A stretch of DNA of 6,320 nucleotides from an uncultured Eubacteriales bacterium (GCA_902782895.1 CACZPA010000274.1:1-6320), one strand, 5' to 3'; numbered from the stretch's first letter, positions 1 to 6,029 are shown. Notes: a model not told the origin generated them from the sequence alone. Made by a program: numbers and translations.

Positions 1-383
1 GCCGCGATCATCATGTTCTCGAGTACACAGGCACAGTCCGCGATATTGTTGCCGTAATCGATGCGGTTGGCGGTAAGGATCAGAACCGGAGCCTGATAAT
101 GGAAGACATACCTCTCTCCTTTGGAATTGCGGATTGCGGCTGCCAGGCTCTTATACATGCCGGGTTCCACTTCCATTCCGGAAAATTCCTGCTTGACCAG
201 TACCGCCAGATCCTGCAGCACCTTGTGGCTGCGGATCACGATCAGATGCGTCGTCTGGTTATTACCGCCGCTTGGCGCGTACCGACCGGCCTCAAGCACC
301 TGATCCAGCTTGTCCTGCTCGACCGCTTTCTGCTCGAATACGCGGGTGCTGCGCCTTGTCCGGATCGCTTCTAATGTATCCAT
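1..383 (-). CDS. Nitroreductase-family FMN oxidoreductase, 3' part cut off by window edge
   Basis: Translating the minus strand from the ATG at 383 gives 127 codons with no stop before the left edge, so only the N-terminal part is present (family members are usually about 170-220 residues). The protein begins MDTLEAIRTRRSTRVFE. The RRSTR at residues 10-14 and APSGGNNQ at 36-43 are the two N-terminal FMN-contact motifs of the nitroreductase fold. The helix DCACVLENMMIAA, just before the edge, matches the family's conserved 'D....NL.LAA' dimer helix. Such enzymes use FMN and NAD(P)H to reduce nitroaromatics, quinones or flavins in the cytoplasm; the substrate here cannot be told. The start is fixed by AGGAGG six bases upstream (390-395). 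A strong terminator hairpin lies immediately upstream, so expression needs read-through or a promoter I could not see. Family assignment is firm; specific function is unknown. Confidence 0.9.
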   Translation of the reverse strand, partial: MDTLEAIRTRRSTRVFEQKAVEQDKLDQVLEAGRYAPSGGNNQTTHLIVIRSHKVLQDLAVLVKQEFSGMEVEPGMYKSLAAAIRNSKGERYVFHYQAPVLILTANRIDYGNNIADCACVLENMMIA

Positions 384-389
384 CTGTCT

Positions 390-395
390 CCTCCT
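390..395 (-). promoter_or_regulatory. Shine-Dalgarno site of the nitroreductase gene
   Basis: Minus-strand AGGAGG with a 6-nt spacer to the ATG at 383 fixes the start. It lies only three bases beyond the T-tract of the preceding terminator, so a transcript ending at that terminator would not include this site. Confidence 0.85.
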
Positions 396-397
396 CT

Positions 398-435
398 GAA
401 AAAGAAACAGACCCCGGGACACATGCCCCGGGGTC
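398..435 (-). terminator. Intrinsic terminator after the isomerase/DUF6807 fusion gene
   Basis: On the minus strand GACCCCGGG (435-427) pairs perfectly over 9 bp with CCCGGGGTC (418-410) around an 8-nt loop, extendable by one G-T pair. TGTTTCTTTTT follows. It begins 15 bases after the stop codon of the fusion gene, as expected for an intrinsic terminator. The stem is almost entirely G/C. The T-tract is interrupted by G and C, so some read-through into the nitroreductase gene is possible. Confidence 0.85.
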
Positions 436-449
436 CCCTTCATTGCAGA

Positions 450-2339
450 TTACTGATGATTGGGCTCGTTATGAGCATACAGGATGAAACGTTCACCTGT
501 ATTGATCTTATCCTCATAGAAGCACATACGATACTTATAGGTGAGGGACTCACCCGCCTTCAGAACAAATCCGCCCTTGAAGTAGAAGTTGTTCGGAGCG
601 AAAAGTCCGTAGTTGCGGATATGCCAGGTCGTAGGATAGCGCTCGTTGTCTTCGTTGTCGAAGCATGCGATGCCGTAGGTCTTTCCATCGATCTGTCCGT
701 GATAATCACACCAGCTTGCCGCGCGTCCCCAGCACTCGCTCTCGTTGACAGCGCCGTAGGAGTTGTCGAAGCAGCCGCCGCGGTCCGCGCGCATCTGCTC
801 ATTCAGACGGATGCCCAGAGGACCGGCTTCCTTGGTGGGTCCAAAGTTAACATCGCCGTAATTAGCGGTGAAAACGATCTCAACGTCCACATAGCGGGCC
901 TTGGCGTCCTGCGCGTAGAATGTGAAGGTTCTCTTCTCGTCTACCTGCGGAACGTCCTGCAGATCGGTCCAGGTATTCTTAGCCGTGATGCAGGCAGCGA
1001 CATTGCCGCTCTCGACCTTCTCGAATCCCTGATGATGCTCGGCACCATAGTTGCCTTTTTCATTCCAGAAATCGAATCCGTTAACGTCGCCGACAGCGAC
1101 CCATACGGAACGATGATGCGGATGCTCTTTGATCGTGGGATCCAGACGGGTGTACCAGTCGCCGTTGCCGGCGATGATCGGTCCCAGATACGGCTTCAGC
1201 TCTCCTGCGTATACATAGGAGGTGAACAGCTGTCCGCCAATCTTAACATCCAGAGCGGAAGCCTCAGGACGCTCAACGATCTCAACGCCCAGTCCGCACT
1301 TCTCTTCGCTAAGCTCGACCGCAACGGTCTCGCCCTTCTTAGCGTCCGCAAGAAGCAGGATGCCGCCTTCAACCTTCTGCGCCGGGAATACACGGCCATC
1401 AGCGGTCTTGGCGCTTCCGACAACTTCCGGAAGCTCTTCCGCCGCCAGGAAAACAGGCTCCTGGCACATATCTCTCTTGGCTGTAAATGTCAATGCCATC
1501 TTGTACTCCTCTCCATCCTTGAATACATAATTCATGAAACGGAAAGCAGGATTCAACTCGACCGCGAAATTGGTAGCTCCGCATTCCGCGGTAACTCTGC
1601 CGTTATATCCGGCCTTCTTCAGATGCTCAGCAAAGCCCTTCAGATACTTGCCGCCGTGAGCGCCGGGCCAGATTCTCTCCGGTACTTCCGCGATGTGCGT
1701 ATGCGCCAGGAGCTCTCCCTCGCTCTCGAGTACGTCAAAGCTCTCCTTCTCCATGAACATATGATAAGCGTCAGCGAGCAGACGGATATGCGGCAGGTTC
1801 AGCTTACGGACAATCTCCGCGCCTTCCTTAACGGAAAGAATACAGTTGGTCTCTCTGCGGTTAAGCGGCTCGATCACGACTGTCACGTTGTATTTCTCCG
1901 CGACTTCCTCGCACATGCGCAGGAAATTGCAGATCTCTTCCATACCGGCTGCAACGTCTCCGCCTCTCGGAATCATGCGCGCTCTTCCGCTGCCGAAAAC
2001 GACGATGCGGATGTCCAGCATGTCCAGTCTGCGCATGGCTTCCTCGACATACTCACGGAGCTCATCCCGCATGGTGCCTTCCGCGATTCTGTACTTGAAC
2101 GGAATAAAGCTGTTGCAGGCTTCCAGATGGAAGGTGCCGGCCTTGCGGCGCGCCGCGAGGTCCTGAAGTTCTTCCTCTGTCAGCTGCATGATCATTCCTA
2201 CCGTAGCTTCGGAATAGTCATAACCGGCCTCGATGACCAGACGGTCGCCGTCCAGAAGCAGCTGATAAGTTGATGCGGCTACATTCTTCTCTCCCTGCGG
2301 CATAAAAGAGCCGCCGGGAAGGTTATATCCAATTCTCAT
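450..2339 (-). CDS. Sugar isomerase/epimerase TIM barrel fused to a DUF6807 (PmoA-like) domain
   Basis: A 629-residue two-domain protein, probably cytoplasmic (no signal peptide). Residues 1 to about 275 form a xylose-isomerase-like (AP_endonuc_2) TIM barrel. The expected divalent-metal ligands are visible: E157 in VVIEPLNRRETN, D190 and H193 in LLADAYHM, H213 in AHTHIAE and E252 in TAECG. This is the pattern of sugar 3-epimerases, hydroxypyruvate isomerase and related enzymes. Residues about 281-629 match DUF6807, long annotated 'methane oxygenase PmoA' without real support. Its hallmarks are KPYLGPI (382-388), EHPHHRSVWVAVGDVNGFDFW (405-425), EHHQG (434-438) and RYPTTWHIRNYGL (567-579). Both domains look complete and the frame is unbroken, so this is a genuine fusion. 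These families are more often seen as separate proteins. The gene follows a Gfo/Idh/MocA oxidoreductase gene by 23 nt, suggesting consecutive steps on one sugar or glycoside. ATG at 2339 is preceded by AAGGGA, a modest ribosome site. The substrate is unknown. Confidence 0.9.
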   Translation of the reverse strand: MRIGYNLPGGSFMPQGEKNVAASTYQLLLDGDRLVIEAGYDYSEATVGMIMQLTEEELQDLAARRKAGTFHLEACNSFIPFKYRIAEGTMRDELREYVEEAMRRLDMLDIRIVVFGSGRARMIPRGGDVAAGMEEICNFLRMCEEVAEKYNVTVVIEPLNRRETNCILSVKEGAEIVRKLNLPHIRLLADAYHMFMEKESFDVLESEGELLAHTHIAEVPERIWPGAHGGKYLKGFAEHLKKAGYNGRVTAECGATNFAVELNPAFRFMNYVFKDGEEYKMALTFTAKRDMCQEPVFLAAEELPEVVGSAKTADGRVFPAQKVEGGILLLADAKKGETVAVELSEEKCGLGVEIVERPEASALDVKIGGQLFTSYVYAGELKPYLGPIIAGNGDWYTRLDPTIKEHPHHRSVWVAVGDVNGFDFWNEKGNYGAEHHQGFEKVESGNVAACITAKNTWTDLQDVPQVDEKRTFTFYAQDAKARYVDVEIVFTANYGDVNFGPTKEAGPLGIRLNEQMRADRGGCFDNSYGAVNESECWGRAASWCDYHGQIDGKTYGIACFDNEDNERYPTTWHIRNYGLFAPNNFYFKGGFVLKAGESLTYKYRMCFYEDKINTGERFILYAHNEPNHQ

Positions 2340-2362
2340 GTTCTTTGTTCCCTTTTGACGGA

Positions 2363-3481
2363 TCAGTCGAGATAGACTGTCTTGCCGGTGCGGGCAGACT
2401 CATAGATCGCGTTAACGATCTTAACAGCCTTGATACCTTCGGTCGGAACGATCATCGGATCGGTGTTGTTGTAGATAGCGTTGATCAGATTGTTAACAAC
2501 ACTGCCGTGTCCGGTGGACAGAGCCGGGTCAGAAGCCGCGCTTCCGCCTACGGAATACTTAGCTTTCATAGCGTTCTCTTCCGCGCTCTCAATAGCCTTG
2601 GCGATCTCGCGATCCTTAACGTTGCTGTGGATCTTCCAGGTCAGAATCTCGCCCTGGTCGCACTCGATGGTGCCGTCCGTGCCGTAAACCTTGATACCGG
2701 TGCCGCAGCCTGCCTCATAAGCACAGGTCGTGCTGACGAAGGTGGCGGTCGCGCCGCTCTTGAACTTGATCAGGGAAGCGGTCATATCCTCGGTCTCGAT
2801 GTCATGTCCGCAGATCGCCATCGTGGAGGTAACGCTCTCAACGTCGCCCATCAGCCACTGCATCAGGTCAACGGTATGAACGCCCTGGTTCATCAGGGAT
2901 CCGCCGCCGTCCATGCTCCAGGTGCCTCTCCAGCCGCCGTCTCTCTCAAAGTAAGACTGCTCACGGTACCACTTAACTTCGAAGGTGCCCAGGAATACTT
3001 TGCCGATATGTCCTTCGTCAATAGCTCTCTTCATCGGAGCCATGTCGAGGTTGTTACGGTTCTGATGCATAACGCCGACCTTAACGCCGGTGCGCTTCCA
3101 TGCGTCGATAATGCTCTGTGCAGCCTCAACGGTGATGTCCATCGGCTTCTCGATCAGAACGTTCTTGCCGGCTTCCATAGCCTTAATAGCGTACTTTGCA
3201 TGCAGGCCGCTGGGAAGAGCGATGCTGACGCACTCGATCTCGGGATTCTTGAGCATCTCATCGAAATCCGTATACTTCAGCAGCTCGTCTGCGATGTGCT
3301 CCTTATGCTCCGGATGCGCTTCCAGATCCTTAGCGATAACGGTCTTCTCCACCATATCCATCTTATCCGGCAGCAGATCGCAAAGAGCGATCAGTTTGCC
3401 ATGATCAGAACCCAGAACTCCGCGAACATGGTTCTTACCAACACCAAGTCCTGCTACACAGTACCCAATCATTTTTCCCAT
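2363..3481 (-). CDS. Gfo/Idh/MocA-family NAD-dependent sugar oxidoreductase
   Basis: A 372-residue protein, the usual length for the family. The N-terminal Rossmann fold has GLGVGKNH at 11-18 for dinucleotide binding and an acidic residue, D35, at the end of beta-2, which favours NAD over NADP. EKP at 111-113 supplies the conserved lysine, K112. The C-terminal alpha/beta domain carries GGGSLMNQGVHTVDLMQWL (192-210), where H202 is the likely catalytic or substrate-binding histidine. Asparagine (N198) takes the place of the aspartate found in many relatives. Family members oxidise or reduce hydroxyl groups of sugars, inositols and glycosides, sometimes making 3-keto sugars. The gene is first of a two-gene unit with the TIM-barrel/DUF6807 fusion and has its own strong promoter about 100 nt upstream. 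I chose the ATG at 3481 because AAAGGG lies upstream. ATG at 3472 (MIGYCVAGLG) is a possible alternative, losing only three residues. Family certain, substrate unknown. Confidence 0.93.
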   Translation of the reverse strand: MGKMIGYCVAGLGVGKNHVRGVLGSDHGKLIALCDLLPDKMDMVEKTVIAKDLEAHPEHKEHIADELLKYTDFDEMLKNPEIECVSIALPSGLHAKYAIKAMEAGKNVLIEKPMDITVEAAQSIIDAWKRTGVKVGVMHQNRNNLDMAPMKRAIDEGHIGKVFLGTFEVKWYREQSYFERDGGWRGTWSMDGGGSLMNQGVHTVDLMQWLMGDVESVTSTMAICGHDIETEDMTASLIKFKSGATATFVSTTCAYEAGCGTGIKVYGTDGTIECDQGEILTWKIHSNVKDREIAKAIESAEENAMKAKYSVGGSAASDPALSTGHGSVVNNLINAIYNNTDPMIVPTEGIKAVKIVNAIYESARTGKTVYLD

Positions 3482-3526
3482 CTTGCGTACACCCTTTCTT
3501 TTTTATAATGTATTTGCTTTTACCGA

Positions 3527-3546
3527 CTCAGGCGTGACCCCTCGAG
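3527..3546 (-). repeat. Small stem-loop in the oxidoreductase mRNA leader
   Basis: On the minus strand CTC(G)AGG pairs with CCTGAG: six base pairs with one bulged G and a 7-nt loop. It lies in the untranslated leader between the predicted transcription start (about 3580) and the start codon at 3481. It matches no riboswitch family I recognise. Confidence 0.35.
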
Positions 3547-3557
3547 GTATAGCATCG

Positions 3558-3574
3558 GGCTGCATTATACAGCC
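3558..3574. promoter_or_regulatory. Inverted repeat GGCTG-N7-CAGCC, candidate operator
   Basis: Perfect 5-bp arms, extendable by a G-T pair in RNA, around an AT-rich 7-nt centre. The repeat sits just downstream of the predicted transcription start of the oxidoreductase promoter, where a repressor could block initiation or clearance. It could instead act as an RNA hairpin. No regulator gene lies next to it to support one reading. Confidence 0.4.
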
Positions 3575-3586
3575 GCAGTTGCAATT

Positions 3587-3615
3587 ATTATATGCTTTCC
3601 GCCAAAAATATGCAA
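3587..3615 (-). promoter_or_regulatory. Sigma-A type promoter for the oxidoreductase/fusion unit
   Basis: On the minus strand the -35 TTGCAT (3615-3610) and -10 TATAAT (3592-3587) are separated by exactly 17 nt. The -10 is perfect and the -35 matches 4 of 6. The start would be near 3580, giving a leader of about 100 nt. The -35 begins 14 bases after the stop codon of the membrane-protein gene, and I see no convincing terminator between them. Read-through from the upstream operon may therefore add to this promoter. Confidence 0.8.
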
Positions 3616-3629
3616 TGCTTTTCGGAAAA

Positions 3630-4502
3630 TTATTTCTTTTGCAGGTCGTAGCCGTCGTAGCGGATCTTCACCTCAAATACCGTCTGCGTCCCGTCCGGAG
3701 CTTTGAGCACGACTTCCGTCGTACCTGCTCTGCGGAAGGCCGCGTCCAGCATATATGTCTCGATCCCCTCGCTGTAGTCGATCTTCACTTCGCCGTATCT
3801 CGGGTCCATGGAAACCTCATAGGTCTCGTCAAATACCGCGCCCCGGGAACCGTCCCCTATCATCAGCGTCGTATTATACGTATAAGGATCCACGATCGCC
3901 GCCACGATGATCCCGACGATCAAGACGGCGTTAGCGGCCATTCCGATGATCCTGGCCTTTTTATCGGTAAAAATCCCCAGAACGGAACAGATCATCGTCG
4001 CAAGACACACCAGGCAGCTCAGCAGATGGCGCGGGAACCAGAAGACCGCTTTGCTGAGGTACCCCATCGCGTGTGACGCGAGAAACACCAGCATCGGCAG
4101 AAGGATCAATACGCCCCACCACTTGTCTTTCTTCATATAGTAGCCGATATAGCCCATCGGCAGCGTCAGGATCGTCCAGACGATCCAGTTGCGGTAATAG
4201 CCGAAGATCTTCCATCCTTCCTCATAGAAAGGAACCTGGACCAGATATACGATGGGCTGGCTGATCAGGAAGAACACAAAGCACTTGAGCGCGGAATCCA
4301 GATTGGATTTGCTGTTCATAATGATCAGGATGCCAAACAGGATCCAGCATTCAAAGAAAATGGAAATATCCTCCAGGGACGTATCGCGGGCAAACGGCAG
4401 CAGCGCCATCACGCCGGTATATACACCCGCGATCACCGCAAAAAGGATCACCTTGCCCCATGTCAGATTGAGCCCTCCGTAGATTTTCTTGAGAAACTTC
4501 AT
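3630..4502 (-). CDS. Unrecognised 7-TM membrane protein with extracytoplasmic C-terminal domain
   Basis: A 290-residue protein of no family I can name. Hydrophobic segments lie near residues 17-37, 44-62, 72-91, 105-122, 128-147, 156-177 and 185-204. Positive charges sit at the N-terminus (MKFLKK), in the loop KKDK (124-127) and in TDKKAR (179-184). By the positive-inside rule this gives N-in, C-out. Residues about 205-290 are hydrophilic with alternating beta-strand patterns (EVKIDY, TEVVLKAPDGTQTVFEVKI), suggesting a small extracytoplasmic beta-sandwich ending LQKK. I start it at ATG 4502 because GGAGG lies 8 nt upstream. The frame stays open further upstream only by running through the haemolysin III gene. 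It starts 26 nt after that gene's stop, so the two are probably co-transcribed and may work together in the membrane. Function unknown. Confidence 0.85.
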   Translation of the reverse strand: MKFLKKIYGGLNLTWGKVILFAVIAGVYTGVMALLPFARDTSLEDISIFFECWILFGILIIMNSKSNLDSALKCFVFFLISQPIVYLVQVPFYEEGWKIFGYYRNWIVWTILTLPMGYIGYYMKKDKWWGVLILLPMLVFLASHAMGYLSKAVFWFPRHLLSCLVCLATMICSVLGIFTDKKARIIGMAANAVLIVGIIVAAIVDPYTYNTTLMIGDGSRGAVFDETYEVSMDPRYGEVKIDYSEGIETYMLDAAFRRAGTTEVVLKAPDGTQTVFEVKIRYDGYDLQKK

Positions 4503-4510
4503 TAGCCATT

Positions 4511-4515
4511 CCTCC
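4511..4515 (-). promoter_or_regulatory. Shine-Dalgarno site that sets the start of the 7-TM protein
   Basis: Minus-strand GGAGG with an 8-nt spacer to the ATG at 4502. This rules out the longer open frame reaching back to 4856, which overlaps the haemolysin III gene. An out-of-frame ATG at 4509 is too close to the site to be used well. Confidence 0.8.
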
Positions 4516-4528
4516 GATAAATAAATGT

Positions 4529-5206
4529 TTACATGCAGTACACGTATACCGTAATAAACTGAAGAACTGTCCCCAGTACAACAAAAACATGGAATACCGA
4601 ATGGATGTATTTTGTATGCCGGTGCGCGCCGATTCCGTACAGAATGGCGCCGACCGTGTAGGCGATGCCGCCTCCGAGCAGATACCAGAATCCGGGCATC
4701 GTAATCGCCTGCACCGTCGGTTTCAGCGCGAAAATGACCAGCCATCCGATTCCGATATAACAGACATTGGACAGCACTCTGTACTGTCTGTGATCGATCG
4801 CCGTGAAAACCGTCGCAAACGCGCTGATTCCCCATACCAGGCCCAGAACCGTCCACGCGAGGACCGGGGTCAGCGCCCTTACCGGGCCGAGCATGATCGG
4901 TGTATAGGTCCCGGCGATCAGAAAATAGATCATGCAGTGATCAATGACCTGCATGACCTTCTTGCCTTTATTGGGATGCAGTCCGTGATAAACACTCGAA
5001 ACCGTATACAGAACGATCAGTGAAGTGCCGTAAATAGCCGATCCTACGATTCTGTAGGCATCTCCCCTCAACGCGGCGGCAACGACACAGAGCACAAGCG
5101 CGACCAGTCCGAACACCGCGCCGACGATGTGCGTCACCATATTGGCGATCTCTTCTCCTTTAGTATACTCCGGAAGCTTCCGGTCCGCAAGTTTTGTTCT
5201 TGGCAT
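4529..5206 (-). CDS. Haemolysin III / PAQR-family integral membrane protein
   Basis: A 225-residue protein of typical family length with about seven membrane segments. The family motifs are present: E19..N22..TH (25-26) before TM1, SVYHGLH at 71-77 after TM2, D89 followed by LIAGTYTP at 96-103, and HSVFH at 202-206 near the C-terminus. By comparison with PAQR receptors, H74, H202 and H206 are likely zinc ligands with D89 nearby, the arrangement linked to hydrolase (ceramidase-like) activity. The haemolysin name comes from a Bacillus cereus protein; the role in most bacteria is unsettled, with membrane lipid homeostasis proposed. ATG at 5206 is chosen for AAGGAGG upstream. The frame is open further back to 5491, but only across the DUF1836 gene. 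It lies between DUF1836 (34-nt gap) and the 7-TM protein (26-nt gap), in one operon. Confidence 0.93.
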   Translation of the reverse strand: MPRTKLADRKLPEYTKGEEIANMVTHIVGAVFGLVALVLCVVAAALRGDAYRIVGSAIYGTSLIVLYTVSSVYHGLHPNKGKKVMQVIDHCMIYFLIAGTYTPIMLGPVRALTPVLAWTVLGLVWGISAFATVFTAIDHRQYRVLSNVCYIGIGWLVIFALKPTVQAITMPGFWYLLGGGIAYTVGAILYGIGAHRHTKYIHSVFHVFVVLGTVLQFITVYVYCM

Positions 5207-5216
5207 TTGCGGAATG

Positions 5217-5223
5217 CCTCCTT
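5217..5223 (-). promoter_or_regulatory. Shine-Dalgarno site that sets the haemolysin III start
   Basis: Minus-strand AAGGAGG, 10 nt before the ATG at 5206. It selects the MPRTKLADR start over in-frame upstream ATGs that would add up to 95 basic, proline-rich residues. Confidence 0.85.
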
Positions 5224-5240
5224 TCTTGATGTTTCTGCGA

Positions 5241-6014
5241 TCAGACTTCTGCTCCGGCCGAGACGGCGTCCGCCGTTTTTTCGGCCGTGGGGCCGGCCGC
5301 CGCTCTTTCGGCTGCATTGCTGGCTTCCGCTCTTTCGGCTGCGGGGCCGTCCGCCGCTTTTTCGGCTGCATTGCCGACCGCTGCTCTTCCGGTCGTCGTC
5401 CGCTCCGTCGGGCGTCTGACGGTGATTTCTCCGCCGTCCTCAAGCGTTTTGTTATTGAGCAGCAGAAGCTTCTCCGCGAGCAGGCGCGCAAACCCGCTGA
5501 TCACGGCTACTCCGGTGATGAGATCCTGCGTACTGTCGGTGGAATAATCGGAATCCGGCTCATGATCCAGAATACCGCCCGCCGCGGACCGTACATATTG
5601 AATAAAAAGCGAGGCCGCCATGCGGTGACGTTCAACATAGGAGCTGTAGATCGCCTGCAGCTCTTCTTCGCTGATCCCCATCGGGATCATGGTCTGCAGC
5701 GTCGGGATGCTCAAGCAGTGTTTCAGAGAACAGATGATGATCAGATACGCGATATGGCTGCGGTAGTATTTTTTCTTTACCGGCTCCGGCATGATCTTCT
5801 TCCGGACATAATTGTTGATCGTAGTCGCCGTGATGAACTGCTCTTCCTTAAGCTCCGGCGGCAGATAGTCCAGATACTGCTTCAGCAGAATGATGACCTG
5901 CTCCATATACAGACCGATATTCGGGATCTCCTGCCATTCCGGAAGTCTGTAATTGTCGAGAAAACCTTCCCACCGTCTGAGTTTGCCTGCTATAAGGGCT
6001 TTATCATATGCCAT
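5241..6014 (-). CDS. DUF1836 putative DNA-binding regulator with a nonapeptide-repeat tail
   Basis: 257 residues from the ATG at 6014 (MAYDKALIAG). The first ~180 residues match DUF1836. They include PNIGLYMEQVI (31-41) and the helix-turn-helix-like ITATTINNYVRKKIMPEPVKKKYY (61-84), then SHIAYLIIICSLK (86-98). The family is regarded as MerR-like DNA-binding, mostly uncharacterised. The end is unusual: from about residue 207 it becomes Ala/Glu/Lys-rich low complexity with four nine-residue repeats, absent from the usual domain. Start choice: the open frame begins at TTG 6035, but the promoter predicts transcription from about 6040, leaving that codon almost no leader. ATG 6014 has GGGATGG 8 nt upstream; ATG 6026 is possible. 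First gene of an operon with haemolysin III and a 7-TM protein, so it may regulate them or itself (inference). CAAGAT-type repeats around its promoter are candidate binding sites. Confidence 0.88.
   Translation of the reverse strand: MAYDKALIAGKLRRWEGFLDNYRLPEWQEIPNIGLYMEQVIILLKQYLDYLPPELKEEQFITATTINNYVRKKIMPEPVKKKYYRSHIAYLIIICSLKHCLSIPTLQTMIPMGISEEELQAIYSSYVERHRMAASLFIQYVRSAAGGILDHEPDSDYSTDSTQDLITGVAVISGFARLLAEKLLLLNNKTLEDGGEITVRRPTERTTTGRAAVGNAAEKAADGPAAERAEASNAAERAAAGPTAEKTADAVSAGAEV
5244..5369 (-). repeat. 27-bp in-frame tandem repeats in the DUF1836 gene
   Basis: Four 27-bp units (5343-5369, 5316-5342, 5289-5315, 5262-5288) plus a partial one (5244-5261). The TTCGGC core recurs exactly every 27 bases at 5280, 5307, 5334 and 5361. 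They encode AAEKAADGP, AAERAEASN, AAERAAAGP and TAEKTADAV. The preceding TTGRAAVGN (5370-5396) may be a decayed unit. Units 1 and 3 resemble each other (both end GP), hinting at duplication in 54-bp steps. Confidence 0.85.
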
Positions 6015-6022
6015 CTCCAACA

Positions 6023-6029
6023 CCATCCC
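6023..6029 (-). promoter_or_regulatory. Probable ribosome site for the DUF1836 start at 6014
   Basis: Minus-strand GGGATGG with an 8-nt spacer to ATG 6014. It is weaker than the other sites in the window. It is the best candidate inside the short leader predicted by the promoter, and supports 6014 over the upstream TTG at 6035. Confidence 0.45.

Noticed and set aside
450..1500. Methane monooxygenase subunit (PmoA)
   Set aside because: The DUF6807 family carried this name by misannotation. The protein is soluble, lacks membrane segments, and sits in a sugar-enzyme context.
423..2273. 616-codon open frame on the plus strand
   Set aside because: It lies antisense to the isomerase/DUF6807 fusion, has no family resemblance and no ribosome site. 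It arises from the GC-rich codon bias of the real gene.
2345..3508. 387-codon open frame on the plus strand
   Set aside because: Antisense shadow of the Gfo/Idh/MocA gene, whose motifs are unambiguous.
3564..3569. Second TATAAT as another promoter for the oxidoreductase
   Set aside because: At 17 nt upstream the -35 position would be the first TATAAT, which does not resemble TTGACA. The motif lies at the centre of an inverted repeat.
3603..3626. Possible terminator after the 7-TM gene (CCGAAAA/TTTTTGG, 10-nt loop)
   Set aside because: Weak A/T stem with a G-T pair and no T-run after it; it overlaps the -35 of the next promoter.
4503..4856. N-terminal extension of the 7-TM protein to 4856
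   Set aside because: It would overlap the haemolysin III gene for over 300 bases, is not membrane-like, and ignores the GGAGG site before ATG 4502.
5244..5396. CRISPR-like array
   Set aside because: Units are contiguous with no unique spacers, are in frame with the DUF1836 gene, and no cas gene is present.
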